DNA of 8,563 bases, taken from contig JBOFTV010000081.1 in NCBI GenBank assembly GCA_051652245.1, forward strand, positions 1 to 8,563. The letters run 5' to 3'. Both the position numbers and the translations under genes were made by a program. The DNA is from BHER01 sp051652245. GTDB lineage: Bacteria; Bacillota_I; Bacilli_A; Culicoidibacterales; Culicoidibacteraceae. Positions 1 to 5,172 of the stretch are shown here, piece by piece (the stretch's first letter is position 1; each line of letters starts with the position of its first letter). The notes under the pieces are model-generated. The model saw nothing but the letters and a program-made list of their open reading frames with translations. It was not told the origin of the DNA and ran no database searches.

Positions 1-2
1 GG

Positions 3-227
3 AATAATGAGTTTTTGGGGTTTATCAAAGATGATGCGTATAATGAAGATTATAAGTTAGAGCTAAAAAGCCAGACGACGACAGAACAGTTGGAGAACTT
101 GCGTAATAACATGCGTGAATTCAAAGATATCCACTCCGAGGGGAAGTTTTGTCCAACAAGCGATGATGATGACCCCAAGGAGAGTATTCAGACATTAGAC
201 TATATCAATGAAAATAACCACTGCTAA
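3..227 (+). CDS. 3' end of an unrecognised gene (toxin-tail candidate), cut by window edge
   Basis: The reading frame is open from the first complete codon at 3 to the TAA at 225-227, so the gene enters from the left and only about 74 C-terminal residues are seen. A TTG at 15 is in frame but has no ribosome site and is not needed. The product is hydrophilic, with a helical stretch (EQLENLRNNMREFKDI) and an acidic patch (SDDDD) near the end. The stop overlaps the next ATG (TAATG), which suggests translational coupling. A decayed relative of this tail lies at 5887-6113: it shares RE-x-x-x-I-x-S and, after a frameshift, KE-x-IQ-x-L-x-Y-x-N. By analogy with toxin/immunity pairs it could be a toxin C-terminus with its immunity gene behind it, but no toxin motif is recognised. 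Confidence 0.55.
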   Translation, partial: NNEFLGFIKDDAYNEDYKLELKSQTTTEQLENLRNNMREFKDIHSEGKFCPTSDDDDPKESIQTLDYINENNHC

Positions 228-505
228 TGTATTACTTGCGGGCTTGTGAGCTGTACTGTTATGGATACCTTGGTGGTAATAGCAGTACAGAGGATATTTT
301 TATAAGTGAGCGCGGCACATTTGATAGCGTTAAGTTTGTTCGCCTGGTTTATCATATCAAAATAAATGAGAAAGTATATCACTTAAATGAAAAACAGTGG
401 TATCACTTGTTGGTAAATAGCAGGGACTTGGTAGAAGAGATAGGAAAAGAAGAACAAATTGCAGATAATACATTAGCGGCATATATACTAAAAATATCTG
501 AATAA
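227..505 (+). CDS. Small orphan protein, 92 aa, possible immunity protein
   Basis: A 92-aa ORF whose ATG overlaps the stop of the preceding gene (TAATG). No separate Shine-Dalgarno sequence is visible, so translation probably depends on coupling. The product is soluble, with no signal peptide or membrane segment. It has three Cys/Tyr-rich N-terminal strands (ELYCYGYLGG), then strand-like VRLVYHIKI and VYHLNEKQWYHLLV, and an acidic helical end. I recognise no family. The overlap with an upstream gene tail and the small size fit the immunity half of a toxin/immunity pair. That is inference from layout only. Confidence 0.55.
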   Translation: MYYLRACELYCYGYLGGNSSTEDIFISERGTFDSVKFVRLVYHIKINEKVYHLNEKQWYHLLVNSRDLVEEIGKEEQIADNTLAAYILKISE

Positions 506-537
506 AAAGCTGAGGGTGTCATGTAATCGCGAGATGA

Positions 538-672
538 ATGATGCATTTTTTTCAAAAAAGAGGGTGGGCTATTAATTGGATGCTGTTGATATATGAACCG
601 AATAATCTAGTAGAAGACACAGCTATAAACCACCCCAAGTTGTCAACAAAACACTACTGGGAAACGGCGTGA
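538..672 (+). pseudogene. Short open segment, possible 5' part of the broken 669-929 gene
   Basis: An open frame from ATG 538 to TGA 670-672 gives 44 residues with protein-like composition in its second half (LVEDTAINHPKLSTKHYWETA region, 603-669). There is no ribosome site. Its end overlaps the GTG of the next ORF in another frame. The two could be parts of one gene separated by a frameshift around 600-670, as the 669 frame is itself open back to the TAA at 603-605. Otherwise 506-668 holds nothing I can identify. Confidence 0.25.
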
Positions 673-929
673 AAGTCAGGTATGAATATCGGCCAAAAGA
701 GCGGTGGTTGGATAAGAAAGTGGTGAAAAATCTGGTGCACTATTGCTTAAAATACGGTATAATGATTTTATACTCCAAGGCAACCATGCTAAAAGTGCAG
801 AAAAAGCAAATCCTTGGAACCACAGAAGTCATTCACTATCATGAATACATAACTAAAAATAACGTAGTAGCACATGCAGAAGAAATTTTGCGGGCAGCGT
901 GGAAATGTTTAATAGCTAACGTCAAGTAA
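669..929 (+). CDS. 86-aa ORF carrying the conserved HYCLKYGIMIL peptide; possibly 5'-truncated
   Basis: The open frame runs from 606 to TAA 927-929; GTG 669 is a nominal start without a convincing ribosome site, so the protein may be a C-terminal remnant. Residues about 12-33 contain W-x-D-x-x-V-V-K-x-x-x-HYCLKYGIMIL. The same peptide, W-x-D-x-x-V-I-K-x-x-x-HYCLKYGIMIL, is encoded in repeats A (3917-3985) and B (6174-6242). In a by-eye alignment of 704-745 with copy B, 6 of 12 differences fall in third positions of this frame, so this is the likely coding frame. Copy A goes on with LLQKQCFL, resembling LKVQKKQIL here. After that only this ORF continues, with a helical tail (VVAHAEEILRAAWKCLIANVK). 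I do not recognise the family. It is probably a toxin-module remnant. Confidence 0.45.
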   Translation: MKVRYEYRPKERWLDKKVVKNLVHYCLKYGIMILYSKATMLKVQKKQILGTTEVIHYHEYITKNNVVAHAEEILRAAWKCLIANVK

Positions 930-951
930 TAAAATTTATAGTAAGAAAGAA

Positions 952-1812
952 ATGAGCGACGTGAAAGAGTATTATAAAATAGTTAAAAAAAATGCAGATG
1001 ATAAAGGCTTGAAATCTGTAATAAACCTGCTCCTGTATTTAGATAGAGAGATTAATTTAACCAATACTGCGCTAAAGTTTAATCAAAAAAGTGTAGTCTG
1101 GGAAGAAATATCCATTACTTCATTTGCTAATGGTAGGGGAATGCTAACTATTACTAATAAATTGGAGTGCTCAAAAGTTTCTCTGGAACGGGAAGTCAAG
1201 AAATTACAAGAAGCGGGCATCAACTTTGATAAAGTATGGATATCAGATTATCGTAAATTGTTTATTTTTGAAATGAGTGGTTTAAATTTAGAAAGCTTAA
1301 TTTTGCTAATTGAACAAAATAGTGCATTTTCTATGAATGAAATGCAGAGCGGAACCAATTTTTTTTCTCCCTACGGAGGTAAATTAGAATATAGCTCCTT
1401 TGGTGAAATTGAATTGAGTAGGGAAGAAATAAGTGGTGAGGTATTTCAAATTGTCTTCCTGATGGGTGATGCTACTGAGCCAAATCTCCTCGAAGTGAGA
1501 AAAATAATTGAAAGTTTTAAATCGGAGTATATTATAATGGATAGGTTATCATTTAGTTATTTTATCGAAGATGATTATTACATAATTGAACTGTATACTT
1601 CCAATTTAAAAAGGAAGGAAGTTAGTGCAATAAAATTTAGAGAGGAAATAGCTCTATTTTCTAAATGGCTGTTCTCTTCTTTAAAAGGGACCGAAAAAAT
1701 TTTAAGTGGGTTTGAAATAATCATGGATGCAGTTGAAATTTGCCAAATAACGGAAAATATGGATGGTGTGATATACTATTTTCAAAGAGATGGTAGCGGT
1801 GGATCAAAGTGA
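952..1812 (+). CDS. 286-aa soluble protein of unknown family, probable immunity protein
   Basis: A long, clean ORF with ATG 952 preceded by a weak purine stretch (AAGAAAG). No membrane segment or signal peptide is seen. The N-terminal half alternates strands and helices (ITSFANGRGMLTI; LEREVKKLQEAGI). The C-terminal half has a helix (LLEVRKIIESFK), then strand pairs ending in FSYFIEDDYYIIELY, a long helix (FREEIALFSKWLFSSLK) and a final strand (FEIIMDAVEIC). The same order, helix then Y-rich strand pair then helix then strand, occurs in the C-termini of the 4172 and 5173 products, so the three may share one highly diverged fold. It follows the 86-aa remnant by 22 bases, as an immunity gene follows a toxin tail. 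No enzyme motif is visible. A role in immunity is inferred from context. Confidence 0.75.
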   Translation: MSDVKEYYKIVKKNADDKGLKSVINLLLYLDREINLTNTALKFNQKSVVWEEISITSFANGRGMLTITNKLECSKVSLEREVKKLQEAGINFDKVWISDYRKLFIFEMSGLNLESLILLIEQNSAFSMNEMQSGTNFFSPYGGKLEYSSFGEIELSREEISGEVFQIVFLMGDATEPNLLEVRKIIESFKSEYIIMDRLSFSYFIEDDYYIIELYTSNLKRKEVSAIKFREEIALFSKWLFSSLKGTEKILSGFEIIMDAVEICQITENMDGVIYYFQRDGSGGSK

Positions 1813-2043
1813 TTTTGAGGGGTAAGAAGAAGTTCTTTGAGGAGAAATAACAAATCATAAGAAGCTAAAAACAAGATCCATAATTTCATGCAATAAATTA
1901 GACATTTATCTAGATATACTAGAAATTGATGTGACGTTAGATTAATTACGAAAACAACAATTATAGATAGGCTATACTAAATGCAACAGAAAAGATAAGG
2001 AAGATATTTTACAAATGATGGAAAAATTATCACACTAGGAGGA
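1813..2043. other. Gene-free stretch, 231 bp, no clear feature
   Basis: Between two solid genes. It contains short open pieces in different frames, for example LDIYLDILEIDVTLD ending at a TAA near 1945, which look like worn coding DNA but match nothing I know. A TATACT at 1973-1978 could be a -10 box for the next gene, but no acceptable -35 box sits 16-18 bases before it. No terminator-type hairpin is seen. Confidence 0.3.
2037..2042 (+). promoter_or_regulatory. Consensus Shine-Dalgarno AGGAGG that decides the start of the 289-aa gene
   Basis: AGGAGG ends one base before ATG 2044, which is too close to serve it, but 10 bases before the in-frame ATG 2053. The start at 2053 (MKITFNKQ) is therefore preferred over 2044 (MEKMKITF). 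Confidence 0.7.
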
Positions 2044-2052
2044 ATGGAAAAA

Positions 2053-2922
2053 ATGAAAATAACATTTAATAAACAGCAATATAAAGACATAATTTGTACA
2101 AAAGACAAAATAATACTAGACAACTCTAAACAAATTGAAATCAAGCAATTAATGACCTATACGGTAACACAAAAAAAGTATAGTTTTTCTTCAAGTTTAT
2201 TATATTACACTACAACAAAGCATACAATTACAGTAACAATCCCAGTGGAACAGACACCAATAATTATTGAATTGCGACTAAATGAATGGGAAGTAATACT
2301 TAAACAACTACAAAATATCCCCCTCAAACCAATCACCAAAAAAAATCAAGAAGCCCAAGAAATTATAAATGTCGGACAAGGAGAATGGATTCTGCCAGAA
2401 CAAGTGGACAATTTTGTCATCAAACAATTCAAGGATAATGATGATAGCAACGCACAACTTGGGATTTGGATGCATCTGAAAAATGGGCAGGAAATTGAAA
2501 GACGATATTGTGAGTTAGAGCAAGTCGATAAGATAATAAACAGATTAAGTGTTAAAGAAGTCTATCAACCGGCGCTTTATTCGGAGCTAAATTCAGAAGA
2601 ATTATTTAAAATATTTTTGACGTGGTTTGGGTTAGCGGGAATATCATTTTTAATTATTTGCTTTATGACACCACTGTTTGTATCTAAAGAAAGTACCGGT
2701 GTGGTGTATGCTACTCTCCTAGTTATTGATATTTTTGCAGGCGTGCTTACATTAATGACTTTTTCAAATAAACAAGCAGAGCATGAAAAGTATGAAACGA
2801 TTCGAAAAGAGAAAACAGAGACTAATCTTTTAACCAATCAAGTAATAAAAAAAGGAGCAACAATAGTCATTTTTGTGCATCTTGCAATTATTGCATTGCA
2901 TGGACTAATCAATTTTTTATAG
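2053..2922 (+). CDS. 289-aa membrane protein with three C-terminal TM segments, probable membrane-anchored immunity protein
   Basis: The start at 2053 is chosen because a perfect AGGAGG lies 10 bases upstream. Residues 1-185 are soluble and seem to hold two similar halves, each a set of strands followed by an amphipathic helix (IIIELRLNEWEVILKQLQNI near 71-90; LGIWMHLKNGQEIERRYCEL near 136-155). This resembles the pattern of bacterial PH-like domains, but only loosely. Residues about 187-210, 217-237 and 268-288 are hydrophobic membrane spans, with a charged loop (about 239-267) between the second and third. There is no signal peptide. Membrane anchoring would suit protection against a toxin that acts at or crosses the cytoplasmic membrane. 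The family is not recognised. A short toxin-like tail begins right at its stop codon. Confidence 0.75.
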   Translation: MKITFNKQQYKDIICTKDKIILDNSKQIEIKQLMTYTVTQKKYSFSSSLLYYTTTKHTITVTIPVEQTPIIIELRLNEWEVILKQLQNIPLKPITKKNQEAQEIINVGQGEWILPEQVDNFVIKQFKDNDDSNAQLGIWMHLKNGQEIERRYCELEQVDKIINRLSVKEVYQPALYSELNSEELFKIFLTWFGLAGISFLIICFMTPLFVSKESTGVVYATLLVIDIFAGVLTLMTFSNKQAEHEKYETIRKEKTETNLLTNQVIKKGATIVIFVHLAIIALHGLINFL

Positions 2923-3082
2923 TCCCACCAAGAACAAAAATGGTGAGGGGCTAGAAGTATTAGCGGAGGTGCAATATAAGAATCAAAAAATAGCAGTAGA
3001 ACAACTAAGAGCTCTCGAACTTAACCCGGATAATTTTCAGATTAAAAGCCTATCAAGTAGAGGTGCTACGGAATTTGTATAA
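2909..3082 (+). pseudogene. Toxin-like C-terminal tail, about 53 aa, without a start
   Basis: An open frame from 2909 to TAA 3080-3082 that has no start codon or ribosome site in its first half. Its residues look like the end of a folded protein: EGLEVLAEVQYKNQ, then IAVEQLRALELNPDNFQ, then SLSSRGATEF. It overlaps the end of the membrane-protein gene in another frame. Composition, and its place 82 bp before a small orphan gene, suggest the last exon-like piece of a toxin gene left behind by deletion. Alternatively it is chance coding in AT-rich DNA, but proline, glycine and charged residues are spaced as in real proteins. The function is unknown. Confidence 0.45.
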
Positions 3083-3135
3083 GATACTAGTAACTTATTT
3101 TTAAGGATAATATATGATTAGAGAACGAATATATT

Positions 3136-3163
3136 TATTATAACAAAAATATTATAACAAAAA
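3136..3163 (+). repeat. Perfect 14-bp tandem duplication just before a start codon
   Basis: TATTATAACAAAAA occurs twice, at 3136-3149 and 3150-3163, ending one base before ATG 3165. There is no Shine-Dalgarno sequence between the repeat and the ATG. The nearest candidate, AAGGA at about 3102-3106, serves a 9-codon mini-ORF starting at ATG 3113 (MIRERIYLL). Confidence 0.8.
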
Positions 3164-3164
3164 A

Positions 3165-3536
3165 ATGGGAGCAATAGAATTTCATGATAGGTTCAATGAA
3201 CTATATTCAAAACAAGCAAGACTAGAGGAATGTAATTCTGAAGAAATGCTGGTGTTTGGTGATCTGTATGGACGAATATCAAGATATACAAAATTTGAAA
3301 AAGATTATAAAGAGCATCCTAAAGCGTATTTAAATTTGGTGGAGCTTAGCAACTGTATAGATGAATATGCTGAAAATTTAATTGGGAAAAATGGCCTTTT
3401 TTTCGAAAATCAGGAGTGTTTAGAGAGAATTGAACAAAAGATTTTTCAAAATGAAAGAATTAATTATAAGTATTTTGAGTTCTATTTTTTCGCTACTAAA
3501 GGCTACAGAGTATGTTGTTGGGATGATCGTAATTAG
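3165..3536 (+). CDS. Small orphan protein, 123 aa, possible immunity protein
   Basis: The ORF starts at ATG 3165, the first ATG after an in-frame stop at 3141-3143. The start lacks a ribosome site and is preceded by a 14-bp tandem repeat. The product is mostly helical and acidic in its first 95 residues (FHDRFNELYSKQARLEE; LVELSNCIDEYAENLIG; LERIEQKIF). It ends in an aromatic segment (YFEFYFFATKGYRVCCWDD). There are no membrane spans and no known motif. It follows a toxin-like tail and precedes another small gene by four bases. The abrupt end and the weak start of the next gene leave open that both were once a single ORF. Confidence 0.55.
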   Translation: MGAIEFHDRFNELYSKQARLEECNSEEMLVFGDLYGRISRYTKFEKDYKEHPKAYLNLVELSNCIDEYAENLIGKNGLFFENQECLERIEQKIFQNERINYKYFEFYFFATKGYRVCCWDDRN

Positions 3537-3540
3537 TCAA

Positions 3541-3804
3541 ATGAAAAGTGCAAAACTCATTTTATTTGAATCTTCAGATAATGAAGCAAATTACTATTTA
3601 TCATATGATAATCAAGATGGAATGTGCTTGGCTAACGGTGTAGAATTACTAAAATATGAGGTGAAAATAGGCGGAAGAGATGTCATGGTAATAGTAGTGT
3701 TTAGATCGGGATATGTAGAGCAGCTGTATTTTAGTGGAATTAGTGAAAATGAAATAATTAGTGAAAAATGTTATCGCGTAATCACGGCAAATAAATATGA
3801 TTGA
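3541..3804 (+). CDS. Small beta-rich orphan protein, 87 aa
   Basis: The frame is open from TTG 3430, but 3430-3536 overlaps the preceding gene, whose frame looks more protein-like there. The ATG at 3541, four bases after that stop, is therefore the likeliest start. No ribosome site is visible, so it would depend on coupling or be the back half of a frameshifted gene. The product is a run of short strands (KLILFES, NYYLSYDN, LLKYEVKIGG, VMVIVVFRSG, VEQLYFSGI) ending in KYD. Family unknown. The role as an immunity protein is inferred only from neighbours. Its stop overlaps an ATG (3797) leading into repeat copy A. Confidence 0.45.
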   Translation: MKSAKLILFESSDNEANYYLSYDNQDGMCLANGVELLKYEVKIGGRDVMVIVVFRSGYVEQLYFSGISENEIISEKCYRVITANKYD

Positions 3805-3886
3805 TGATGAAATCTTTAGTGGACAGTCAGCATTTTCGTCCAGCTTTAAATGCAGATTCTGTAATGGCATTGACTTAGCAGTTATA

Positions 3887-3985
3887 GGCCACACTATCAA
3901 TATGACACAAGAGGCTTAGTGGTCGGACAGTCAAGTCATAAAAAAGCGGATGCATTATTGTTTAAAATACGGTATAATGATTTTG
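3887..3985 (+). repeat. 99-bp direct repeat, copy A
   Basis: Positions 3887-3985 match 6144-6242 at 96 of 99 bases. The three differences (3889, 3892, 3961) are all silent in the frame reading GHTINMTQEA-stop-WSDSQVIKKRM. A diverged third copy is at 704-769. The repeat ends straight after the TATAATGATTTTG stretch. Confidence 0.93.
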
Positions 3986-3992
3986 GGAAACC

Positions 3993-4030
3993 TTAGAGAA
4001 AGCTTGCTACAAAAGCAATGCTTTCTCTAA
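3993..4030 (+). other. Long perfect hairpin, 11 + 5 bp stem
   Basis: TTAGAGAAAGC (3993-4003) pairs with GCTTTCTCTAA (4020-4030), and inside it TTGCT pairs with AGCAA across a 5-base loop with a single T bulge. No T-run follows on either strand, so it is a poor intrinsic terminator. It may still stop or stabilise transcripts ahead of the promoter at 4083. It lies inside the coding frame of remnant copy A. Confidence 0.65.
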
Positions 4031-4144
4031 AATAAACGCGCACGTTAAGTAAATGTGAAACAATTTTAGTGCTGAATTCTGGTATAATACGGAAGCAACA
4101 ATTCATACAAGGGATTATCTATTTTTGGAAGGGAGGATAAAAAC
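4031..4144 (+). promoter_or_regulatory. Promoter and leader of the 4172 gene; extended -10 at 4080-4088
   Basis: TGGTATAAT at 4080-4088 is a consensus extended -10 element (TGn-TATAAT). The -35 region is weak, with no hexamer close to TTGACA 16-18 bases upstream, as is usual for extended -10 promoters. Transcription would start near 4095 and give a leader of about 50 bases with GGGAGG at 4131-4136. This is the clearest promoter in the window and could drive the 4172 gene and the intron-split gene behind it. The whole 3805-4171 stretch thus holds remnant A, the hairpin and this promoter. Confidence 0.6.
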
Positions 4145-4147
4145 ATT
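4132..4147 (+). promoter_or_regulatory. GGAGG ribosome site placed for an ATT codon at 4145
   Basis: GGAGG (4132-4136) is followed after 8 bases by ATTAAAAAAGCAGAAGAT, in frame with the gene. Position 4145 is where an ATG would be expected; the present codon is ATT. The first in-frame ATG is at 4172, 35 bases from the GGAGG and with no ribosome site of its own. Either ATT is used as a rare start or the start codon has been lost by a G-to-T change. Confidence 0.6.
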
Positions 4148-4171
4148 AAAAAAGCAGAAGATAAAAATAAT

Positions 4172-4870
4172 ATGCAGTTAATTATACATATGTGGACAAA
4201 TAAATACTTCAAGTATAAAAGAAGTATTTATACCCTAAAAGAAACAAAGCTGAAAATAATAGAAAAAGGTCAAGTAGCATGGCGTGATAAATCCAGAAAG
4301 CGATCATATGTAAGCAGTGTACAGATTTCAAGGAAAGAATTTTTTAATGAAGAGGCATTGATAGGGAAGCTTTTTGAACCATTTAAAGAATTAGAAAAGG
4401 CGCGAACAGAGATAGTAAACGAAAGGGTAAAAAGTTGTAGCGAGGGATATATGGACGTGGTAATTGACCATGAATATCCAGGGGAAATAAGTGTAATTGT
4501 AGAGCTGCCATTGATGGAATTTACGCGATTTTTTTTTCTAAAGCTTCAACTATATTATTATAGTAATTTTGAACAACAACAGCGGTATACAGAAATAGTC
4601 ATTGTCACATCAAACTTAAAAATTGCAACTTATTTAGAAAAAAAAGTTAATAAAGCACTCCATGGGGACTATACTTATGAAGTCAGAGGGCAAAGATTGT
4701 ATGCTATTGTTGGAGAAAATATGTTGGAAGATGCACTAAATCATTTATTATGGGAGTTAGAAATCAAAAAATATATCGCAGAAATTATAGTAATAAATGC
4801 AAATTCGTTTTGTATAGAAATCCCCAGAAACAGTAAAACAGCAATTAAATTTACGGTTAGGAGAAATTAA
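4172..4870 (+). CDS. 232-aa protein of unknown family, probable immunity protein (start uncertain)
   Basis: ATG 4172 is the first ATG in frame, but the ribosome site at 4132-4136 points to an ATT codon at 4145 that would add nine residues (KKAEDKNN after the initiator). The product is soluble. It is basic at the N-terminus, with strands (MDVVIDHEYPGEISVIVELP), an aromatic helix (FTRFFFLKLQLYYY) and a C-terminal pattern of helix, YTYEVRGQRLYAIVG strand pair, helix (MLEDALNHLLWELEIKKYI) and strand (EIIVI). That ending resembles the 952 and 5173 products in order of elements. It is expressed from the extended -10 promoter at 4083. Its stop is adjacent to ATG 4871, start of the split gene (TAAATG), so the two form an operon. 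The function is inferred from setting. Confidence 0.7.
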   Translation: MQLIIHMWTNKYFKYKRSIYTLKETKLKIIEKGQVAWRDKSRKRSYVSSVQISRKEFFNEEALIGKLFEPFKELEKARTEIVNERVKSCSEGYMDVVIDHEYPGEISVIVELPLMEFTRFFFLKLQLYYYSNFEQQQRYTEIVIVTSNLKIATYLEKKVNKALHGDYTYEVRGQRLYAIVGENMLEDALNHLLWELEIKKYIAEIIVINANSFCIEIPRNSKTAIKFTVRRN

Positions 4871-4883
4871 ATGCTAAAAAAGA
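4859..4883 (+). other. Displaced ribosome site and 5' exon of the intron-split gene
   Basis: AGGAG at 4859-4863 lies 7 bases before ATG 4871, an ideal start. The first 13 coding bases (4871-4883: ATG CTA AAA AAG A) stop at the GTGCG that marks the intron 5' end. Read through without splicing, translation ends after 16 codons (MLKKSASVRLIAHSNN). Joined to 5165 it gives MLKKSES then MTFLIAMDL of the downstream ORF, in frame. Confidence 0.6.
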
Positions 4884-5051
4884 GTGCGTCAGTTCGGCTT
4901 ATAGCACATAGCAATAACTAGGGCAAAACACATGACCCAATAAAGAAAAGTATGAGTTGGACGGTATTTGAACCCATATGGAAAGGGCATGAAATGCCAA
5001 GACCGAAAATCTATATGAACATCTGGACGTGAGGATAAGATGAGATATGAA

Positions 5052-5085
5052 GAGTCGTATGCGGGAAAATCGCACGTACGGTTCT
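5052..5085 (+). ncRNA. Group II intron domain V hairpin
   Basis: GAGTCGTA (5052-5059) pairs with TACGGTTC, TGCG pairs with CGCA, a two-base CG bulge lies on the 3' side, and a 7-base apical segment GGAAAAT closes it. This is the typical 34-nt domain V. The catalytic triad position reads AGT where AGC (or CGC) is the rule. The change keeps a wobble pair but alters a metal-binding base. Confidence 0.85.
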
Positions 5086-5094
5086 GTGAGGGGT

Positions 5095-5164
5095 TAGCAG
5101 ACTTGCTCTCACGAAATAAAGAAATAAAAAAAGAGAGAGAGGAAGTCGAGTTAGTCTACTTGAC
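5095..5164 (+). ncRNA. Group II intron domain VI with unpaired branch-point A5158
   Basis: AGACT (5099-5103) pairs with AGTCT (5153-5157), G5097 with C5159, and CTC (5106-5108) with GAG (5148-5150). A5158 is left opposite C5098 as an unpaired A, six bases from the 3' end at C5164, the expected branch-point geometry. The distal loop is A-rich (5111-5133). Confidence 0.65.
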
Positions 5165-5172
5165 GTGAGTCT

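Larger units (their letters stand above)
3797..4030 (+). pseudogene. Broken copy A of the HYCLKYGIMIL gene
   Basis: From ATG 3797, which overlaps the previous stop, the frame reads MIDDEIFSGQSAF... to GHTINMTQEA and a TAG at 3917-3919. It then resumes in the same frame as WSDSQVIKKRM and HYCLKYGIMIL and continues to LLQKQCFL with TAA 4028-4030. Compared with the 669-929 ORF it lacks the last 40 or so residues and has an in-frame stop. It is most likely a duplicated, inactivated 3' end of a toxin-like gene. The TAG could instead be a genuine gene end. Confidence 0.45.
4884..5164 (+). mobile_element. Group II intron, 281-nt deletion derivative
   Basis: The 5' end is GTGCG (4884-4888), the usual group II intron boundary. 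The 3' end fits a domain VI ending CTACTTGAC, close to the CUACUUCAC end of the Lactococcus Ll.LtrB intron as I recall it. Domain V is at 5052-5085. Upstream, 4964-5020 (CCATATGGAAAGGGCATG, CCAAGACCG, AAATCTATATGAA) resembles the domain III part of such introns. Nearly all of domain I, including any EBS1 that could pair with the 5' exon, and the whole reverse transcriptase/maturase ORF are absent. A full intron of this type is about 2-2.5 kb. Self-splicing is therefore doubtful, although the ends needed for exact removal are intact. Confidence 0.75.

Noticed and set aside
840..929. VVAHAEE in the 86-aa ORF as a nucleic-acid deaminase active site
   Set aside because: Only the HAE part is present. 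No CxxC motif follows before the stop.
1973..1978. TATACT as promoter of the membrane-protein gene
   Set aside because: No usable -35 box and no TG extension; retained only as a weak possibility in the gene-free entry.
2923..2947. CCCACCA ... TGGTGAGGG as a terminator of the membrane-protein gene
   Set aside because: The stem is short and imperfect, no T-run follows, and the bases are part of a protein-like open frame.
3961..3984. TATAAT in the HYCLKYGIMIL repeats (also near 6230 and 757) as promoters
   Set aside because: The box falls inside the conserved codons KYGIM, there is no TGn extension, and no -35 box lies 16-18 bases upstream. It is probably coding sequence that happens to look like a -10 box.
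3887..3985. Alternative frame of the repeat reading QYDTRG as an RHS-type YD repeat
   Set aside because: The A/B differences are all silent in another frame but change residues in this one, the frame has stops close on both sides, and a single YD-like match is not an RHS array.
4945..5029. Short ORF inside the intron (MSWTVFEPIWKG...) as a maturase remnant
   Set aside because: The sequence fits intron RNA structure near domain III and shows no reverse-transcriptase or maturase motif.
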